A program made the translations under genes and the position numbers. From the NCBI GenBank assembly GCA_022750375.1, contig JAKIVU010000003.1, positions 49,779 to 90,598 of the forward strand: a stretch of 40,820 bases of DNA. Reading direction: 5' to 3'. Source of the stretch: Thermoplasmata archaeon (GTDB lineage Archaea; Thermoplasmatota; Thermoplasmata; Lutacidiplasmatales; UBA184). Below the pieces are notes generated by a model. That model did not search any database and was not told the DNA's origin. It was given only the letters and a program-made list of their open reading frames with translations. Positions 32,900 through 40,695 of the stretch are shown in pieces (the first letter of the stretch is position 1; every line of letters begins with the position of its first letter).

Positions 32900-35365
32900 G
32901 TGCGCACGGTGGAATTGTTCTTCATCGAGGGTTCCTACCAAGCCGTGGACGACGGAGTCGTCCTCGAGCTGTTCGGCCGGACCCGGGACGGGCTCGCGAC
33001 GGTCGCCCGGTACTACGGCTTCCGCCCGTACTTCGTGATCACTGAACCGACGGCCGAGGATCGGGCCAAGCTCGGCGCCGACACCGAGATCGTGGGGGTG
33101 GAAGAGACCGAGACATGGGTCGCCGGCCGAACCCGCGCGGCGATCAAGGTGACGCTCCACCACCCGTGGCTCGTCCCGGATTATCGGGACAAGTACCGAC
33201 GATCCGGGGACGAGGCGAGCGTGCTCTCCTCGGATATCCCGTTCGTCCACCGGTTCCTCTACGACAAACATCTGGGGCTCACGGTCGCATTCGAGGCGGA
33301 AGACGAGCCCCCGGAGATCAAGGCACGCTACACCGTGCCGAACGTACTCCGGATCGTCACGACCGAACAGGACATCCGTCCCGCCGAACCGTTCCGACCG
33401 TCCCTGCGCGTGCTTTCATTCGACATCGAGAATGCGATCCGGGAACGGACGATCTTCACCATCTGCGGGGTCGCCGAAGGGGGCGGAAAGGAACGACGGA
33501 CGTTCCGCTTCGGGGACCCGAGCGAGCGCAAGATGCTCGAGGATTTCGCGCGGATCGTGGAAGAGGACGACCCGGATGTCATCACAGGCTACAACATCGG
33601 AGGCTACGACATCCCATTGCTCCTCGAGCGAACGAAGGCCGTCGGTCTTCCGGGGCTGTTTCTCGGGCGCGAACGCACGGTACCCCGCTCGAGCGGAGGG
33701 GGGGACCGACTGTGGAAGATCACCGGTCGGATCGTGGCGGATGCGTGGTGGGCGGCGCGGCGTGAGCTCCATCCGAAGCAGGAGACGCTCCAGTACGTCG
33801 CCCGCACGCTCCTCGGCGACACGAAGCTCGACGTCGATCGGCGGAACATCGCGGCCGAGTGGGCCCGGGACCGCGAACGGGTGATGGAGTATTGTGAGCA
33901 CGACGCCGACCTCGCGCTGCGCATTCTGCTTCGCCTGCACTCGATCGACAAGGCGGCGGACCTCGCGACCGTGGCGCACCTGCCGCTCGAGGAAGGGCTG
34001 AACGGACGGACCTCGCTCTTCATCGACGCGATCCTCATCCCGCTCGCCGACCAGGACCACGTGGGCGTCCCGCCGACCCACCGCGCGGGACGCGATACTC
34101 CCATCGAGGGCGGGTACGTCCACGCGATCCGGCCGGGGATCTACCGCTGGGTCGTCGTGCTCGACTTCAAGTCAATGTACCCCTCGATCATCATCTCCCG
34201 CAACCTCTGTTTCACGACGCTCTCCCCGGAGGGGACGATCGTCGCTCCGTCGGGGGCGAGGTTCCTGGCGCCCGAGGTACGGAAAGGGATCATCCCCCGG
34301 ATCCTGAGCGACCTCCTCGCGGACCGCGACCGCTTCCGGCGGCTCGGCAGGGAGGCGACCACCCCCGACCAGCAGGGGTACTACGACGGTCTCCAGAACG
34401 CGGTCAAGGTGCTGATGAACTCGTTCTACGGGGTGCTCGCGTCCACCTTCTACCGCTTCACCAACAAGGACATCGGTTCCGCGATCACCGCCTTCGCCCG
34501 CGAAGCGATCACGTCGATCATCAAGGACCTCGAAGCGGACGGACACGAGGTCGTCTACTCAGACACCGACAGCGTGTTCGTCCGGTCCCCCGTTACGTCG
34601 CTCGAGGGGTCGCGCGAATTCGGGGAGGCGATCGCGCGACGGTTCACCCACGAGGGTGTCACCTTCGAGTTCCAGTCGGTCTACGAGGCGTTCTTCTCCC
34701 ACGGGGCGAAGAAGCGCTACGTCGGGCGGACCGTATGGCCGCGCGAGGAGATGGTGATCCGCGGCTACGAGACCCGTCGGACCGACGCGTTCGACTTCCA
34801 GTCCGAGGCACTGCTCGAGGTCTTCGACCTCGTCATGAAGGGCGACACCGATGGCGCGGTCCGCCGCTCGCGAGAGCTGGTGCAGACCGTGCGGGAACAC
34901 CACGTGCCGGTCGAGCGACTGGTGATCGCGCGCAGCGTCCGCGCGGAGTCGGAGTACAACGCCGCGACGAAGGACGCCCTCCCGTTCCTACGGGTGTTTC
35001 GTCAGCTCCAGAAGGAGGGATACGACGTGATCCCGGGAATGCGCGTCTCCTGGATCGTGACCAACTCCCGGGTGAGCCCGCAGGAAGTCGAGCCGTGGAT
35101 CGAGGGTCGGCCGTTCCTCAAGTCGCCGGACTGGGAGTACTACGCGGACCGGGTCGCGCAGACCCTCGCGCGAGTGACCGAGGTGTTCGACTGGGACGCC
35201 GCCGCCCTCCTTCGGGGAAGCCACCAGCGCCGGCTCGGAACGCCCGAGCCGTCACGGGACGCGAGCAGTGGTGGGCCGCCGGCGACGCTCGACACTCCGC
35301 TCGGCGACGTGGCAAAGTCCACTCGTCGGCGGACGACCAATCGAAATCTAAGCGATTGGTCCTAA
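32900..35365 (+). CDS. polB: Family B DNA polymerase
   Basis: Replicative-type DNA polymerase with proofreading (821 residues, GTG start). Exonuclease motif I is SFDIEN with Asp175 and Glu177 (FDIET in most relatives); motif II is YNIGGYDIP; motif III is YCEHDAD. Polymerase motif A is DFKSMYPS (Asp422), motif B is KVLMNSFYG, and motif C is YSDTDS (Asp555, Asp557). All catalytic acids are kept, so both activities are expected. The extreme C-terminus, NRNLSDWS, resembles a PCNA-interacting peptide (QxxLxxWL) with Asn for Gln. No intein is present. The gene follows udg; its stop shares bases with the convergent transporter gene. Confidence 0.97.
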   Translation: MRTVELFFIEGSYQAVDDGVVLELFGRTRDGLATVARYYGFRPYFVITEPTAEDRAKLGADTEIVGVEETETWVAGRTRAAIKVTLHHPWLVPDYRDKYRRSGDEASVLSSDIPFVHRFLYDKHLGLTVAFEAEDEPPEIKARYTVPNVLRIVTTEQDIRPAEPFRPSLRVLSFDIENAIRERTIFTICGVAEGGGKERRTFRFGDPSERKMLEDFARIVEEDDPDVITGYNIGGYDIPLLLERTKAVGLPGLFLGRERTVPRSSGGGDRLWKITGRIVADAWWAARRELHPKQETLQYVARTLLGDTKLDVDRRNIAAEWARDRERVMEYCEHDADLALRILLRLHSIDKAADLATVAHLPLEEGLNGRTSLFIDAILIPLADQDHVGVPPTHRAGRDTPIEGGYVHAIRPGIYRWVVVLDFKSMYPSIIISRNLCFTTLSPEGTIVAPSGARFLAPEVRKGIIPRILSDLLADRDRFRRLGREATTPDQQGYYDGLQNAVKVLMNSFYGVLASTFYRFTNKDIGSAITAFAREAITSIIKDLEADGHEVVYSDTDSVFVRSPVTSLEGSREFGEAIARRFTHEGVTFEFQSVYEAFFSHGAKKRYVGRTVWPREEMVIRGYETRRTDAFDFQSEALLEVFDLVMKGDTDGAVRRSRELVQTVREHHVPVERLVIARSVRAESEYNAATKDALPFLRVFRQLQKEGYDVIPGMRVSWIVTNSRVSPQEVEPWIEGRPFLKSPDWEYYADRVAQTLARVTEVFDWDAAALLRGSHQRRLGTPEPSRDASSGGPPATLDTPLGDVAKSTRRRTTNRNLSDWS

Positions 35366-36315
35366 CCGCCCGGTCCGGGCGCGGTCGCGGTCGTCTCCGG
35401 AGGTTTTCCCTGCGTCTCGCCTCGGAGCGCGAGGACCGCACCACCCACCGCGATGGGGATGCCCAGGATCCCGATCCAGGGGATCGCGATGCCGAGCACT
35501 CCCCAGGACAGCAGGGCAGCGAAGACGGGAATCCCCGTCATCATCAATGGCGGAACGATCAGGCCTACTCGTTGGATCGCCTCGAAGTAGAGCAGCGGGG
35601 CGATGAAGAAGCTCGTGACCCCCGTGATCGCGAGGACCAGGAGAGGGACGGCGGTGACCGTGCCGAGGTTCGAGAAGCCCCCGGGGAGCAGGGGGCTCAG
35701 CGCGACCCCGACGAGGCCCGCGGCGAACATCGACTGCGCGAGGACCGCACTCAGGGGGCTCCGCTCGTTTTCCTTGGCCGTGGCGAGGAAGAACAGGGCG
35801 ACCGTGAGAGGGATCGCGACGAGCACGACGTAGCCCCATCCGTGCAGGGCGGTGATCCCCTGGTTTCCAACGATCGCGAGGCCCCCGCCGACGGTGCAGA
35901 GCGCCATGCCGAGCCAGAGGACGGGGGAGTCGAACCGGCCCCGGTAGCTGACGAACCAGAGCGCGACGATGATCGGCGTGAGCACGACGTCTCCGATCAG
36001 GGAAAGGAGCGACGTGTCGACCGGCCCGGCGAGGTAGGTCGAGGCGAGCACGGACAACTGCATCCCGAGCAGGAAGGCGACGCGAACGTACGCCGCCGGC
36101 TGTCGCCACATCCGCGCGAGGGCGGGCCCGTTCCCCTCGGCGATGCACCACAGCGTGTAGAGCGCGCCGCCAAAGAGGAATGGGTAGACGAAAACGGCCG
36201 AGGGGCGCGTCCCGGGCGTGATCCCTAGGACGAAGATGTAGTAGCTCGCCCAGAGGAGCGCGGCGAGGAGCGGTAGCCCGACTGCGGCCGCGGCGTAGCC
36301 TCGAGGTAAATTCAC
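35362..36315 (-). CDS. EamA/DMT-family transporter
   Basis: A 317-residue integral membrane protein with about ten hydrophobic segments in two repeated halves, as in the drug/metabolite transporter superfamily (EamA). The first helix includes LLAALLWASYYIFVLGI; the second half begins near the GWGYVVLVAIPLTVALFF stretch. A Pro/Thr/Gly tail follows the last helix. Substrates in this superfamily range from amino acids to nucleotides and cannot be read here. A GATTATCC element about 27 nt upstream of the ATG could be its promoter. It converges on polB with a 4-base overlap of stops. Confidence 0.88.
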   Translation of the reverse strand: MNLPRGYAAAAVGLPLLAALLWASYYIFVLGITPGTRPSAVFVYPFLFGGALYTLWCIAEGNGPALARMWRQPAAYVRVAFLLGMQLSVLASTYLAGPVDTSLLSLIGDVVLTPIIVALWFVSYRGRFDSPVLWLGMALCTVGGGLAIVGNQGITALHGWGYVVLVAIPLTVALFFLATAKENERSPLSAVLAQSMFAAGLVGVALSPLLPGGFSNLGTVTAVPLLVLAITGVTSFFIAPLLYFEAIQRVGLIVPPLMMTGIPVFAALLSWGVLGIAIPWIGILGIPIAVGGAVLALRGETQGKPPETTATAPGPGG

Positions 36316-36376
36316 GAGCGGGCCACCCGCCCGAATTGGATAATCGTTTGGAAGCCAGATCCCGCGCGCCCCGGGT

Positions 36377-37429
36377 TCAGGAGTACCCGCCGTACGTCAG
36401 GCCGAGGTTCGGAATCGTGACCCCGGTCCCCCGCTCGACGTGCCCGATCGGGACGGCGTCGGGTGCTCCGGCCCTCGCCAGACGTCGGCGGGTCTCGGAG
36501 AGGTGCTCGCGGACGACCACCAGGGCGAACCCGATCCCCATGTTGAAGGTCTGGTACATCTCCTCGTCCGAGATCGCGCCGAGCCGCTGCACGAATTCGA
36601 AGAGGGGCGGCGGGGCCGGCCACTTGTCGAGGACGAATCCGACCCCCGGGTGCAGCCGCGCGAGGTTTCGCACCCCGCCGCCGCTCACGTGGGCAAGACC
36701 GCGGGTCTCGGTCCGCCCGGCGAGCGCATCCGCCGCGTTCGAGTAGATACGGGTCGGCGCGAGGAGCTCCGTGCCGAGCGGTGTTCGCGCACCCTCCCGA
36801 GGTCGCCGCAGGTCGACGGCGGCCTCTCCGAGGAGTTTACGCACGAGAGTGAACCCGTTCGCGTGCAACCCGTTCGACGGGATGCCGAGGATGAGGTCGT
36901 GCGGGCGAATCCGCTGCCCCGTCACCGGAGCTCGACCCCGGGGGAAGAAACCGAACGCAGTACCGCCGAGGTCGGTACCTCGCACGATCGAGGGGACGAC
37001 GGCGGTCTCGCCTCCGAGCAGCGCGCATCCGGCGGCGCGCAACCCGCGGTCGATCCCTCGCCCGATCGCGCGGAACGCCGTGGGGTCGGGTCGTGCACAG
37101 AGGATCGTGTCGACCAGTCCCGCAGCGCGGGCCCCAACGGAGGCGAGGTCGTTCACGTTGACGCCGACGATGTCCTCTCCCACCTCCTCCCAGCGACCGA
37201 GTTCCTCCGCGAGCAGGACCTTCGTTCCGACCGTGTCGGTCGTGACCGCGATCGTCTCGCGACCGATACGGATCATCCCGGCGTAATGTCCGGGCGCGTC
37301 GAGGGGACGGCCATGGCTCGGCGGAGGGCGGAATCGGACTGCGGCGAGGAGTTCCGAGAGCGCCGTGGAGACCGCCGACCGGTCGACGCCGCTCTCGGCG
37401 TACGTCGAGGGCGAGCGCGGGCTCGTCAC
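36377..37429 (-). CDS. purM: Phosphoribosylformylglycinamidine cyclo-ligase
   Basis: PurM closes the imidazole ring to give aminoimidazole ribonucleotide in purine synthesis. The 350-residue product begins shortly before TYAESGVD, the usual PurM N-terminus, then has AVTTDTVGTKVLLA, VNVNDLASVGA, GGETAVVP, GIPSNGLHANGFTLVR and HVSGGGVRNLAR. The GTG at 37429 is chosen because it precedes that N-terminus by a few residues and has a CTATTTCC element 27 nt upstream; the frame is open further. It is separated by 28 kb from purQ, so purine genes are not clustered here. Confidence 0.95.
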   Translation of the reverse strand: MTSPRSPSTYAESGVDRSAVSTALSELLAAVRFRPPPSHGRPLDAPGHYAGMIRIGRETIAVTTDTVGTKVLLAEELGRWEEVGEDIVGVNVNDLASVGARAAGLVDTILCARPDPTAFRAIGRGIDRGLRAAGCALLGGETAVVPSIVRGTDLGGTAFGFFPRGRAPVTGQRIRPHDLILGIPSNGLHANGFTLVRKLLGEAAVDLRRPREGARTPLGTELLAPTRIYSNAADALAGRTETRGLAHVSGGGVRNLARLHPGVGFVLDKWPAPPPLFEFVQRLGAISDEEMYQTFNMGIGFALVVVREHLSETRRRLARAGAPDAVPIGHVERGTGVTIPNLGLTYGGYS

Positions 37430-37484
37430 GCGCCGAGGGAACCGTGGGGACGGAAATAGACTCGCCCGGCGGAGAGCGGTGTCT

Positions 37485-37492
37485 TCTTTATC
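37485..37492 (+). promoter_or_regulatory. TATA-like box for the dihydroorotase gene
   Basis: TCTTTATC centred about 27 nt before the ATG at 37515. The divergent purM promoter lies just upstream. Confidence 0.45.
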
Positions 37493-37514
37493 GGGCCGTC
37501 CGTCCGACGGGTCG

Positions 37515-38861
37515 ATGGTGCCGCCTCCGGTCCGCCGCCATCGCTCGGAACCCGAGGAGGCGGTTCCTGCTCCTTCGTTCATCCTGGCCGGACGCGCCTT
37601 CGCCCGCGGAAAGATCCAACCGGTCGAGATCGCGATCGGCGAAGATGGGCGGATCCTCTCGGTCGGCAAGGTGCGCGTCGGAGCGCCCCGTCACGACGTC
37701 GGGGACGCCGTGATCCTCCCGGCGGCCACGGACCTCCACGTCCATTTCCGGGACCCGGGTGGCCCCCAGGATGCGGAGAGCATCGCGAGCGGGACCGTCG
37801 CGGCGGCGCTCGGGGGGGTGGGATTGGTCGGCGAGATGCCGAACACCGTGCCGTCGGTGGCCGATGTCGACGCGCTGCGCGCGAAGTCGGCACGCGTCTA
37901 CGGTCGCGCCGCAATCGACGTGCTCCTGTATGCGAGCCCGGGGTCGCCGCGTGATCGAGCGCGCCTTGCCCGCGTCGCCGGCGCCTTCAAGCTGTATCTG
38001 AGTCCGACCACCGGAATCGCGGACCCCCCGCCGATCGACGAACTCCCGGCCCTTCTCGCCGAGCTCTCGGAGCTCGGTCTCCCTCTCTCGGTTCACGCCG
38101 AGGACCCGACGCGATTCGGACCGCCCGACCGACCGCGTGACCCCGCGGGATGGAACGCCCACCGTCCGAGCGCCGCCGAACTCGCGGCGCTTCCTCCGCT
38201 GCTTGCGGCGTCTCCCGCGCTTCGACTCCACGTGGCCCACGTTACGACGGCGATCGAGGCCGGCCGCCTCCGGGAGCGCGGTGTTTCCTTCGAGACGACC
38301 CCACACCACCTGTTCCTCTCGGACCGATCGGGCACCGACGCACGGTTCAAAGTCAACCCTCCGCTGCGCTCGGAGCCGGAGCGCGCCGCGTTGTGGGAGG
38401 CATTCCGGCGTGGGGAGGTACCTTGCATTGCGAGCGATCACGCCCCGCACCCGAGGTCCGAGAAGGCCCTCCCCTTCGACCGTGCCCCCAGTGGGGTTCC
38501 CGGAGTGGAGACGATGGTACCGCTCCTCCTTGCTCGGGTCCGGACCGGCGAACTCGACCTTCCTACGCTGCTCCGTGCGGCCTGCGACCGCCCCGCGCGC
38601 TGGTTCGGCCAACCGATGGGCCGGATCGCGCCCGGTCACCGAGCGCACTTGATCGTCGTCGACTTCCGCAAGCGAACGACCCTCCACGGGGGCCGACTCC
38701 ACAGCGCCTGCGGATGGACCCCGTTCGAAGGCTGGGAGGCGATCCTGCCGAGGGAACATTACCGGGATGGGCTCCGAATCGTGGAGGACGGCGAGTATGT
38801 CGGCGCCCCGACCGGCCGGGTGGTCCGGCCCGAGTTCGCAGCGCCTCGCGGACCGCGATAG
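37515..38861 (+). CDS. pyrC: Dihydroorotase
   Basis: Type I dihydroorotase for de novo pyrimidine synthesis (448 residues). Metal ligands are His75 and His77 in DLHVHFRDPG, a candidate carboxylated Lys in AFKLYLSPTTG, the His in SVHAED and in LHVAHVTT, and Asp308 in ASDHAPHP. ETTPHHL and FKVNPPLR are family hallmarks. The first 20 residues are not conserved, but the ATG fits the promoter spacing. The catalytic residues are intact, so a non-catalytic pseudo-dihydroorotase is unlikely. An allantoinase or hydantoinase is the main alternative and is less likely given the motifs. Confidence 0.93.
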   Translation: MVPPPVRRHRSEPEEAVPAPSFILAGRAFARGKIQPVEIAIGEDGRILSVGKVRVGAPRHDVGDAVILPAATDLHVHFRDPGGPQDAESIASGTVAAALGGVGLVGEMPNTVPSVADVDALRAKSARVYGRAAIDVLLYASPGSPRDRARLARVAGAFKLYLSPTTGIADPPPIDELPALLAELSELGLPLSVHAEDPTRFGPPDRPRDPAGWNAHRPSAAELAALPPLLAASPALRLHVAHVTTAIEAGRLRERGVSFETTPHHLFLSDRSGTDARFKVNPPLRSEPERAALWEAFRRGEVPCIASDHAPHPRSEKALPFDRAPSGVPGVETMVPLLLARVRTGELDLPTLLRAACDRPARWFGQPMGRIAPGHRAHLIVVDFRKRTTLHGGRLHSACGWTPFEGWEAILPREHYRDGLRIVEDGEYVGAPTGRVVRPEFAAPRGPR

Positions 38862-38891
38862 GTCTCCAACGCTCGGGGGGAGACCCCGACG

Positions 38892-39599
38892 TCACAGCTT
38901 CGGGGGACCGGCGGTCGCGCCGTCGGAGGCGGGGGGAGCGGGTGCACTGGATCGTCGCGGTCCACGTCGCGGCGGCCAGCCCGGGGCGAGGTCGCCGGTC
39001 GCGACGAGCACGAGATACGCCGCGGCGGCCACGATGACCACGACGAGGGCGATGTCGATGGGTAGGAAGTATCGTGAGATGACCTGCCAGTGGTTGCCGA
39101 GGACGATGCCCGCGTAGAGGAACCCGAGAGTCCACGGGGTCGAGCCGAGGAAAGTGTAGAGGCCGAAGCGGGAGGGCCGCATTCGGGCCGTGCCGGCCGG
39201 GTAGCTGATGTAGCTGAGGACACCCGGAATGAGGCGCCCGACCAGCACGGTCACCTCCCCGTGTCGGGAGAACCACTCGTCCATTCGGTCGAGGTCCGCC
39301 TCGCGTATGCGCAAGTGCCCGATCCCGAGCCCGGCGAGGCGACTACGCCACCACCGACCCACAGCGTAGGCTATGAAGGCCCCGACCAGGCTGCCGGAGA
39401 TGGCGGCGACGATCGTCCAGTCGAGAGGAAACGTGCCGTCCACGACGAGGAAACCGGCCAGCGGCAGGACCACCTCGCTCGGGATCGGAGGAATGCCGAA
39501 GCTCTCCACCGCCATGAGGGCGAACAGGCCGGGGAGTCCGATCGTCGCGAGAACGAGGGTGATGAAGCCGACGATCGACCCGATGAGGGAGAACGTCAC
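38892..39599 (-). CDS. DedA/VTT-domain membrane protein
   Basis: A 235-residue membrane protein of the DedA family. Bacterial members act as membrane lipid flippases, for example for undecaprenyl phosphate or phosphatidylethanolamine; the archaeal lipid substrate is unknown. The sequence shows ALMAVESFGIPPIPSEVVLPLAG (membrane re-entrant region), GRWWRSRL, a WFSRHGEVTVLVGRLIPGVLSYISYPAG segment with the characteristic Arg-Pro-Gly, and further membrane helices. A GTG start is used. The last 35 residues are Pro/Ala-rich and likely cytoplasmic. The small CxxC protein gene lies 37 nt upstream on the same strand. Confidence 0.9.
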   Translation of the reverse strand: MTFSLIGSIVGFITLVLATIGLPGLFALMAVESFGIPPIPSEVVLPLAGFLVVDGTFPLDWTIVAAISGSLVGAFIAYAVGRWWRSRLAGLGIGHLRIREADLDRMDEWFSRHGEVTVLVGRLIPGVLSYISYPAGTARMRPSRFGLYTFLGSTPWTLGFLYAGIVLGNHWQVISRYFLPIDIALVVVIVAAAAYLVLVATGDLAPGWPPRRGPRRSSAPAPPASDGATAGPPKL

Positions 39600-39636
39600 G
39601 GGTCTGCGCTCTCGCTCCAGCCGTTACAACGCCCGG

Positions 39637-39891
39637 TCACGAACCGGTCGGGCCGTCGAGGACCAGCCGGAACGGCTCCCGGAGCCGGGCGTTCGTTCTC
39701 GCAGGGATCCCTTCGAAGTCGAGGGGATTCTTACATCCACCGCAGGAGACCGACGGGCGACGGCGGCCGAGGGCGATGGAGAGCGCGATCCCGACTTCGA
39801 TCTCTCGCGGCCGCCCCGCGGCCTGGGCCACGGCGAGACGAAGCTGTTCGAGGAGGGCCTCCTCATCCGGCGGTCCGGCTTCAGGCGCCAT
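39637..39891 (-). CDS. Small CxxC protein of unknown function
   Basis: An 84-residue protein: an acidic helical first half (EEALLEQLRLAVAQAAG), then a basic turn and SCGGCKNPLDFEG with Cys50 and Cys53, which looks like half of a zinc or redox site and may pair across a dimer. No membrane segment. The gene is supported by a perfectly placed CTTAAG box 27 nt upstream of the ATG. It precedes DedA by 37 nt. I do not recognise a family. Confidence 0.65.
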   Translation of the reverse strand: MAPEAGPPDEEALLEQLRLAVAQAAGRPREIEVGIALSIALGRRRPSVSCGGCKNPLDFEGIPARTNARLREPFRLVLDGPTGS

Positions 39892-39915
39892 CAGGACAAA
39901 GACCGGGTGAGGGCT

Positions 39916-39921
39916 CTTAAG
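39916..39921 (-). promoter_or_regulatory. CTTAAG box for the small CxxC gene
   Basis: Centred 27 nt before the ATG at 39891, matching the spacing at other genes in this window. Confidence 0.5.
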
Positions 39922-39953
39922 GAGCGGGGTCGGCCGGTCGCCGGGAGCCGCGT

Positions 39954-40541
39954 CTACTCGTCGGTCGGGGGCTTCTTTTCCGCGGGGCTCTTCGGACGTT
40001 TCAGGATCTCGCCGCTGATCTTGTCCAGCTCCGCCATGAGCGAATCGATGTCGGGTTCGCCCTCCCCGGCCGCCGGTGGTGCCGTAACGGCCGCGGCCCC
40101 CCCCGCAACGGCGCCGCCGGCGACGACCGCCGCCGTCGGTGGGGTGGGGACGGGTGTCGACGCGATGGAAGGATGGGGCGCTCCCACGTCCTCGGGGGTC
40201 TCGAGGTAGGCGGGTGCGGCGGCCGGCGGTGGAGTCCCTCCCAACGCGCCCGGAGTGGGACCCGTGGGAGGCTCATAGGGAGTCAAGCCGGACGGGGGTG
40301 GGCCATGTCGCCGACGCAGGAGGACGAGCGCGACCGCCAGTGCGGCGACCACCAGGATCGCGATGGCCGCGAAGACGTACCACTGGAGCCCAGTCCCGGT
40401 CACGCAGTTGCCGTAACCGCAATTCCCCTGGGCCGGTACGGCCCCGGTCTGGGGAGCGAGGCCCGCGGCGACGATAATCGCCACGAGCGCGAGCCCCAAC
40501 GTGACCGGTACGACGCGGTCAGTACGAACGTTCAATGTCAT
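39954..40541 (-). CDS. Two-TM membrane protein with Pro/Ala-rich tail
   Basis: A 195-residue protein. Residues 10-30 form a hydrophobic signal-anchor helix. A short segment with two cysteines follows (CGYGNC, Cys41 and Cys46), then a second membrane helix (about 54-75) ending in RRRHG, which by the positive-inside rule places the C-terminus inside and the Cys loop outside, where a disulfide is plausible. Residues 80-165 are rich in Pro, Ala, Gly and Thr and probably disordered. The end, DIDSLMAELDKISGEILK, can form an amphipathic helix. The ATG at 40541 is the start that leads directly into the anchor helix, although the frame extends upstream. Function unknown. Confidence 0.75.
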   Translation of the reverse strand: MTLNVRTDRVVPVTLGLALVAIIVAAGLAPQTGAVPAQGNCGYGNCVTGTGLQWYVFAAIAILVVAALAVALVLLRRRHGPPPSGLTPYEPPTGPTPGALGGTPPPAAAPAYLETPEDVGAPHPSIASTPVPTPPTAAVVAGGAVAGGAAAVTAPPAAGEGEPDIDSLMAELDKISGEILKRPKSPAEKKPPTDE

Positions 40542-40593
40542 GAATGCCGGCGCACGGGATGTCGCCTGACCATAGGATGAAGCGGGGCAGGTA

Positions 40594-40600
40594 TAAACCT
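40594..40600 (-). promoter_or_regulatory. Possible TATA box upstream of the two-TM protein
   Basis: The minus strand carries a TTTATAC-type sequence about 55 nt before the ATG at 40541. A closer CCTATGGT-like element at about 30 nt is an alternative. Confidence 0.3.
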
Positions 40601-40664
40601 GACCATCTCGGGCGTCCTCGGCGCGCGGACCTCGGGAACGGCGGTTATACTCCCCACCCGGTTG

Positions 40665-40671
40665 CTTTAGG
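40665..40671 (+). promoter_or_regulatory. TATA-like box for the partial membrane gene
   Basis: CTTTAGG centred about 28 nt before the GTG at 40696. Confidence 0.35.
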
Positions 40672-40695
40672 TTTCGCGACACGCTCGAGGGTTTC

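Noticed and set aside
32900-35365. Possible intein in PolB or an inactive polymerase paralogue.
   Set aside because: Motifs A, B and C are continuous and all exonuclease and polymerase catalytic acids are present.
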